Source of the DNA: UBA12191 sp009937185
GTDB taxonomy: Bacteria; Planctomycetota; UBA8108; UBA1146
DNA: 64,000 bases
NCBI GenBank assembly: GCA_938075155.1
Contig: CALJGL010000012.1
Location: forward strand, 150,591-214,590
Direction of reading: 5' to 3'
Shown here: positions 59,600 through 64,000 of the stretch, one piece after another
How positions within the stretch are numbered: the stretch's first letter is position 1
Layout: each line of letters begins with the position of its first letter
Notes under the pieces: model-generated
What the model saw: the letters and a program-made list of their open reading frames with translations, nothing else
Told to the model about the DNA's origin: nothing
The model's database searches: none
Position numbers and translations under genes: made by a program

Positions 59600-62500
59600 A
59601 TGAGTGAAGATTCCGTGATTGAGAACCCCAACTCGACAGAGGATCAGGGGCGACAGAGAAATCAAATTATTCATACTCTGCGCCAATGGATTCATGGGGG
59701 AGTGGAACCGGATACTGGATCGTTTGCCTCATCGCACTGCACTCTCTCTCTCATCGAGGGAGAGATCGGTCTAGGGAAATCCTGGTTGATCGAAGAAGCC
59801 CTGAAAGGCACATCCACGGAGTTAGAGGAGCCGCTTCTCTGCTGTCGGGTTCAGTGCCATGAGCGACAAGGGATCCCGTTCTTACCGATTCTGAGATTGA
59901 TCAAGGACTTGATTCTCCAAAGTGGCGAAGAGTCGGCTCTTTGGAAAAGATACGCCCATGTTCTCTCGAGGGTGTTTCCTGAATTGACTCTGGTTTTGGG
60001 AGAAGAGACGCAGCAGGACCCGCTTCCCGGCAAGAGTGGAAGAATACAGTTCCATGAAGCTCTCGGAGAGATTCTCTTCGATATGGCACAGGGCCGAACT
60101 TTGATTCTGGTTCTCCATGATCTTCATCGCAGTGATCCGGGAACCGTGGAATTCGTCGAGTTTTTGGCTCGTAACAGTTCTCTTTCCTGGAATATGAGTC
60201 GCCATGGCAAGTCTGATTCAGGTTCGGGAGACACCCGAGACTGGAAGCAGATTCGATCGAGAGAAGGAAAGTCCGGCGAATTTGCGTCTTCCATCATCGA
60301 TACCGAGAATGGGAAAGAAGATTATTCAGATCCCGGTGGCCGACTTCTTTTACTGGCGGACTTCAGTACAGAAAAGGACAAAGAGGTCGAAGGTCCTCTT
60401 AAAACGCTGGCTCAGCAATCTTATTGTCAAGTGATCGAAGCTCCACCCTTCACAAGTGCCGAGTCGATACCCTTCATCAGTGATATCGTCGGCGCAGAAG
60501 TGGATGAAGACCTGTGCGCACTCGTGACGACCGCTTGTGGAGGAAATCCACTCCTCATCTCTGAATTTGGGCGGTTGCTCGTGGAGAGTGGTGTCGCTGC
60601 TCCTCTCGAAAAGGAAAGCATTCAGGCTTTGATCGAGAGTGCACAAGGCCGATCGATGGCCGGAATCCTCATCGAGCGACGTTTGGCGGGGCTCCCTCCT
60701 CTGGAGAGAAAAGTATTGGAGCATCTGGCAATGTTGCGTCGACCTGTTCAGGTCGCTCTCTTGTCACGTTCCTGTTCAGTCACTGAGGAGAGATTGGTCA
60801 CCGCACTGGAGCACCTCAACCAGAGGGGTTACCTGACGGTACAAGAGGTGCGTGGGAAAATCAGATATGCGATTGCCCACGAGATGTATCTTCACGGCAT
60901 TCGCTCATTCTTGGGTGAAGAGGCGGCTTCCCGCCTGCAGTCTGAGCTGGGCAAAACACTGGCAGCAGATAAGCGTAGCGACGACCCTGTCCGAGCCTAT
61001 GAAGTATACGAATTGATGGATGCCGCTGGAGATGACCTCGCCGCGATTCCTCATGGTTTGACGGCAATGAGATTTTTCGCAGAGGCCTATGCTGAGCCAT
61101 TGGCGATTCGGATTGGTCGTAGATTACTGGCCACCCTAGAGTCCAGTTCTCTGGAAGAGGAAAGACGAGAAGTCCTTTCTACGCTCGCGAGAGTGGAACT
61201 CGAATCGGGTCAACCTCAAGCTTCCAAATCTCATATCAAGGCATTGATCAGTGAGCCTGGTTTGGATGTCAGGATACGTTTCGAATCGCAGATTTTCCTC
61301 AGCAATATTTATTTGCAAATCAATGAACCCCTGAAGGGGATCAAGATATTAAACCGAATTACAGGAGTGGAGATCGAGGCTGCCGGACCGCTGGCACCAG
61401 CTCGTATCAGTACGCTTAGAGCTCGTCTGAGATTAAAGAGACTGGATATCAAGAGAGCCATGAGCTTGTGCTTGAGAGCACAGAAAGAGATCTCTACCCA
61501 GGAAACCTCTCATGGCGCACAAGAGATCCAATGCCAAATTCATGAGGTGACCGCTGAGACACAGCTCGCGAGGGGAGACTCCGCCGCGGCTCTCAATAGT
61601 TACCAGAGGGTCCTCGAAATTTTAGAGAACTCTGGGCAATCTCTCGCTCTCGGAGCGGTACTGAGAACTATTGGTCGTGTCTACTACGACAGAGGAAAAC
61701 ACTTCAGAGCCGCACGGTACTTATTCCGGGCTATGGAAGTGGTTGAGAAAACACAAGATTTGAAATCGCTTGCTGCAACTTATGATCTCCTCGGAAAGAT
61801 CTACAGAAACAGCGGGGACTTTTCTAGAAGCCTCAGTTATTTCCGAAGAGCACTGCATTTGAGCGAGAGAATCGGGGATACCACAGAGATTTCCCCGACA
61901 CTCAATTCAATTGGTAGTTTGCATGCCCACTCCGGGGACTACTCCCGAGCGGTGCGTTACTTCAAGCGGAGTATTTCCAACAGTGAAAAGCAAGGAAGCA
62001 CGAAGGGGATCGTTCGTTCTTTCCTCCATCTGGGTTGGACATGGTTTGCTCTTGGAGAGCGAAAGCAAGTTGAGAATCTCGTTCGACAGATTCTTATCCT
62101 GACGCAGGAGTTTGAACTTCCTGAGCACCAGTGCGAGGGGCACAGACTCCAGGGAAATCTTGCGCTATTGCGAGGTGAGTGGAAATCCGCCAGCAAAGAA
62201 CTCAAAAAAGCAGAAGAGTTGGCGCAGAGGATGGGGTTGGATCGAGTCGTAGCCGCCAGTTGTTTTGATCAAGCACAGTTGGCGATCGAGAGAGAAGAGT
62301 ATGAGAGTGCTCTCAAGACTGTCAGCCGTGGCATGATCAAGGCTGAATCTCTTCAGTCTGTTCCTCTACTCGTGAGAGGTCTCCTGCTGAAGGGGGCGAT
62401 CAGCCGCCAGAGAAACGAAGAGGGACAGGAGAAGGCACTCGAAAATTACGAGAAAGCCCTTCAAATGATCACGGGGGATTCTCTTTTGCCTCTTCAGTGG

Positions 62501-63940
62501 CAAATCCATTACGCGACGGCTCGACTTCTTCATGCGTCGAATGAGATTGAGCGAGCTCGTTCCCACTACGAAAGAGCATCCGCTTTAGTGGAGAGAATCT
62601 CGCAAAGACTTCCTGAGGATATGAGGGTGGTCTTCAGAGACGACCGTCGCAGGAAAGACTTCTTCACCGATTTACTCCGTTTCCGCAAAGAGACGGCCAC
62701 CAATATACATGTCCCTGTGGTCGCGCAGCCCGGAGACAGACCCACCCCCCATCCTGAAGTGGTGTCTCAAGGCATCGAAACCGTTCAGGGTAAGGATTGG
62801 TCAGATTTCGCCAGAATCATCGAAGTCCTCGGTCACCATACGGATCTGCGAAAATTCCTAGATGGACTCTTGGAAGAGATTCGTAGAAAAGTTCCTAGCC
62901 CTCGTGGCTTTATTGCGGCGAGGAGACGTCGTCACTGGCAAAGCCTTGCTGACGTAGATATGGGACCTAGTGAGGAATGGCTTCCGCCGAATCTCGCATT
63001 GGGCGCATTGGCCCAAGAGAGTTTGTCTCGGAGGAAGCCTCTGCGGACTGGCGATAGTGATTGGGAGTCGTGGATCGAAGCCACGGATGAAGGGGCTTCA
63101 TTAAGAGGTCGAAGTCTACTTGCGATTCCATTTAATGCTTCGGAACTATTCGAGGCAGCGCTGGTCTTGGAGAGACCGACAGCAGGTAATCCATTCAGGG
63201 TGGAAGACGTCGAGCTGATCGAAGAGATTCTTGTTCTTGTAAAAGGGCAACTGACAGCCTTGGCTCGAAATGCGGACCTTCTCGAGTACGAACAGAGTGA
63301 GATTTGTTCCCATGCGGCCTTTGATGAGGATTTGGTGGGGATGCTTTATCGCCATCAACGAGACAAGGAGCCTCTTGGATTCTTGGAGGTCAGTCTTCCT
63401 GGATTAGATCTGATTCTGAGAGATCGCGAGGATGAACTCTTCGTTCGCCAATTGGTTGAAACACTGCAACCGATTCATGGCGTGTATCACACCGGAGGCG
63501 ATCATTTGATTTGTGCTCTTATTGGTGCAGGAGAAGATGACTTAAGAAAGCGCAGCAAAGATTTGCAGCACGTTCTTCACGATCTCAGAGACCAGTTCAA
63601 TTTGCCTGTCGATGTGCCGGTCACAGTTCTCCCTCACTGGTTTGCTGTGGGCTCACAAGAGATATCTTCACTCGCTTCAAGCCGTAGTGATTTCTTCAGG
63701 GCTGGGCTGAAGCCCGATTTGGATCAGGAAGTGGCGGAACTGACTTCTGGAGAGTTGTCTCTCAAAGAAGCGAAGACTGCTTTGGAGAAGAGATACATCA
63801 TCGCAGAGCTGTTCAGGTCAGGGGGGAACATCACTCGGGCTGCAGAAGCTCTGGGTATTCACAGGCCTCAGTTATCGAACTTGTTGAAGAGGCATGAGAT
63901 TCGCAAGGAAGATTTCGAAGGTGATTCTCCACGGACATAG
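59600..63940 (+). CDS. Giant ATPase-TPR-GAF-like regulator with degenerate GGDEF and Fis-type HTH
   Basis: This is a 1446-residue cytosolic protein. An AAA_16/STAND-like ATPase comes first, with Walker A Gly54-Glu-Ile-Gly-Leu-Gly-Lys-Ser61 and Walker B Leu-Val-Leu-His173-Asp174-Leu-His, where His replaces the first Asp. About 15 TPR-like repeats span roughly 510-1000. A GAF-like domain (about 1075-1230) follows, then a GGDEF-like fold whose signature reads Gly-Gly-Asp-His-Leu (1299-1303), so cyclase activity is lost. A Fis-type helix-turn-helix (about 1395-1435) ends it. ATG 59600 is used, with AAGGAG six bases upstream; GTG 59576 would add eight residues. It is probably a transcription regulator responding to ATP-driven assembly and a ligand; its targets are unknown. 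Confidence 0.8.
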   Translation: MSEDSVIENPNSTEDQGRQRNQIIHTLRQWIHGGVEPDTGSFASSHCTLSLIEGEIGLGKSWLIEEALKGTSTELEEPLLCCRVQCHERQGIPFLPILRLIKDLILQSGEESALWKRYAHVLSRVFPELTLVLGEETQQDPLPGKSGRIQFHEALGEILFDMAQGRTLILVLHDLHRSDPGTVEFVEFLARNSSLSWNMSRHGKSDSGSGDTRDWKQIRSREGKSGEFASSIIDTENGKEDYSDPGGRLLLLADFSTEKDKEVEGPLKTLAQQSYCQVIEAPPFTSAESIPFISDIVGAEVDEDLCALVTTACGGNPLLISEFGRLLVESGVAAPLEKESIQALIESAQGRSMAGILIERRLAGLPPLERKVLEHLAMLRRPVQVALLSRSCSVTEERLVTALEHLNQRGYLTVQEVRGKIRYAIAHEMYLHGIRSFLGEEAASRLQSELGKTLAADKRSDDPVRAYEVYELMDAAGDDLAAIPHGLTAMRFFAEAYAEPLAIRIGRRLLATLESSSLEEERREVLSTLARVELESGQPQASKSHIKALISEPGLDVRIRFESQIFLSNIYLQINEPLKGIKILNRITGVEIEAAGPLAPARISTLRARLRLKRLDIKRAMSLCLRAQKEISTQETSHGAQEIQCQIHEVTAETQLARGDSAAALNSYQRVLEILENSGQSLALGAVLRTIGRVYYDRGKHFRAARYLFRAMEVVEKTQDLKSLAATYDLLGKIYRNSGDFSRSLSYFRRALHLSERIGDTTEISPTLNSIGSLHAHSGDYSRAVRYFKRSISNSEKQGSTKGIVRSFLHLGWTWFALGERKQVENLVRQILILTQEFELPEHQCEGHRLQGNLALLRGEWKSASKELKKAEELAQRMGLDRVVAASCFDQAQLAIEREEYESALKTVSRGMIKAESLQSVPLLVRGLLLKGAISRQRNEEGQEKALENYEKALQMITGDSLLPLQWQIHYATARLLHASNEIERARSHYERASALVERISQRLPEDMRVVFRDDRRRKDFFTDLLRFRKETATNIHVPVVAQPGDRPTPHPEVVSQGIETVQGKDWSDFARIIEVLGHHTDLRKFLDGLLEEIRRKVPSPRGFIAARRRRHWQSLADVDMGPSEEWLPPNLALGALAQESLSRRKPLRTGDSDWESWIEATDEGASLRGRSLLAIPFNASELFEAALVLERPTAGNPFRVEDVELIEEILVLVKGQLTALARNADLLEYEQSEICSHAAFDEDLVGMLYRHQRDKEPLGFLEVSLPGLDLILRDREDELFVRQLVETLQPIHGVYHTGGDHLICALIGAGEDDLRKRSKDLQHVLHDLRDQFNLPVDVPVTVLPHWFAVGSQEISSLASSRSDFFRAGLKPDLDQEVAELTSGELSLKEAKTALEKRYIIAELFRSGGNITRAAEALGIHRPQLSNLLKRHEIRKEDFEGDSPRT

Positions 63941-64000
63941 CTCATGAAATCACATCGTTCGGATGATTGATCATGAGTCGATAAAAAAAGAAGGGGGCCC

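Noticed and set aside
63941..64000. Run AAAAAAAGAAGGGGGCCC at the window edge
   Set aside because: It resembles the left half of a bidirectional terminator like those at 31981 and 43919, but the right half is outside the window.
1..64000. CRISPR arrays, insertion sequences, prophage genes, rRNA, replication origin
   Set aside because: I looked for regular spaced repeats, transposase or integrase motifs, rRNA-like stretches and dnaA/DnaA-box clusters and found none.

Overview
The window is 64 kb of bacterial chromosome of about 50% GC. It is densely coded on both strands. I see no insertion sequence, prophage, CRISPR array, rRNA or convincing tRNA. A cytochrome/DUF1549/DUF1553 giant protein followed by a Tat-exported DUF1501 protein (27.1-31.9 kb) is the hallmark pair of Planctomycetota and some other PVC-like bacteria. 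Diderm traits agree with this: four lipoproteins with clear lipoboxes, a LolC/E-LolD lipoprotein sorter, outer-membrane beta-barrel-like proteins and a type IV pilus/type II secretion motor. MqnD shows menaquinone made by the futalosine route. I infer a Planctomycetota or PVC-related marine or aquatic organism. The class cannot be fixed from the sequence alone.

Layout. 0-6 kb: end of a thioredoxin-fold gene, rhomboid protease, M42 aminopeptidase, then leftward rsmD, a cNMP-binding protein, an RluD-type pseudouridine synthase, a membrane-anchored protein and a lipoprotein. 6.2-12.6 kb: six touching or overlapping rightward genes that join a MacB/FtsX-type ABC system (two permeases and an ATPase) to a ferric/thiamine-type ABC importer (lipoprotein binding protein, double-length permease, small ATPase). 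12.6-14.8 kb: leftward LolD and LolC/E. 15.1-20.4 kb: leucine dehydrogenase, rnpA-yidD, a mini-MerR with a 49-residue membrane peptide, and a radical SAM/DUF2344 protein. 20.7-27 kb: ferredoxin, mqnD, a DprE1-like flavoprotein, and a leftward cluster of outer-membrane lipoprotein, PhoB and PhoR. 27-32.7 kb: the planctomycete cytochrome/DUF1501 pair and an outer-membrane lipoprotein. 33.4-38.2 kb: two PilB/GspE ATPases and PilC. 38.3-43.9 kb: RNase R, RNase HI, FKBP, SurA/PpiD-like chaperone. 44-45.5 kb: RpiB and a TsaC-phosphatase fusion. 45.6-53.9 kb: lipoate synthesis (LipA, LipB) and a 2-oxoacid dehydrogenase locus (E2, separate E1-beta, E3, and a divergent fused E1 alpha-beta). 54.1-64 kb: FtsH, a pseudokinase-TPR membrane protein, an Arg/Cys-rich exported protein and a 1446-residue ATPase-TPR-GAF-like-degenerate GGDEF-Fis regulator.

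How the parts fit. Leucine dehydrogenase supplies branched-chain 2-oxoacids that the E1/E2/E3 complex could oxidise, and LipA/LipB supply the lipoyl groups of its E2. LolC/E-LolD would sort the window's lipoproteins. FtsH, SurA/PpiD, FKBP and rhomboid form an envelope quality-control set.

Most noteworthy: the hybrid exporter/importer operon; the TsaC-YwlE-like fusion next to RpiB, whose phosphatase loop has the threonine linked to arginine-phosphatase activity; the giant regulator with a GGDHL relic of a GGDEF domain behind an 846-base gap rich in inverted repeats; the pseudokinase-TPR protein; and the doubled E1 set.
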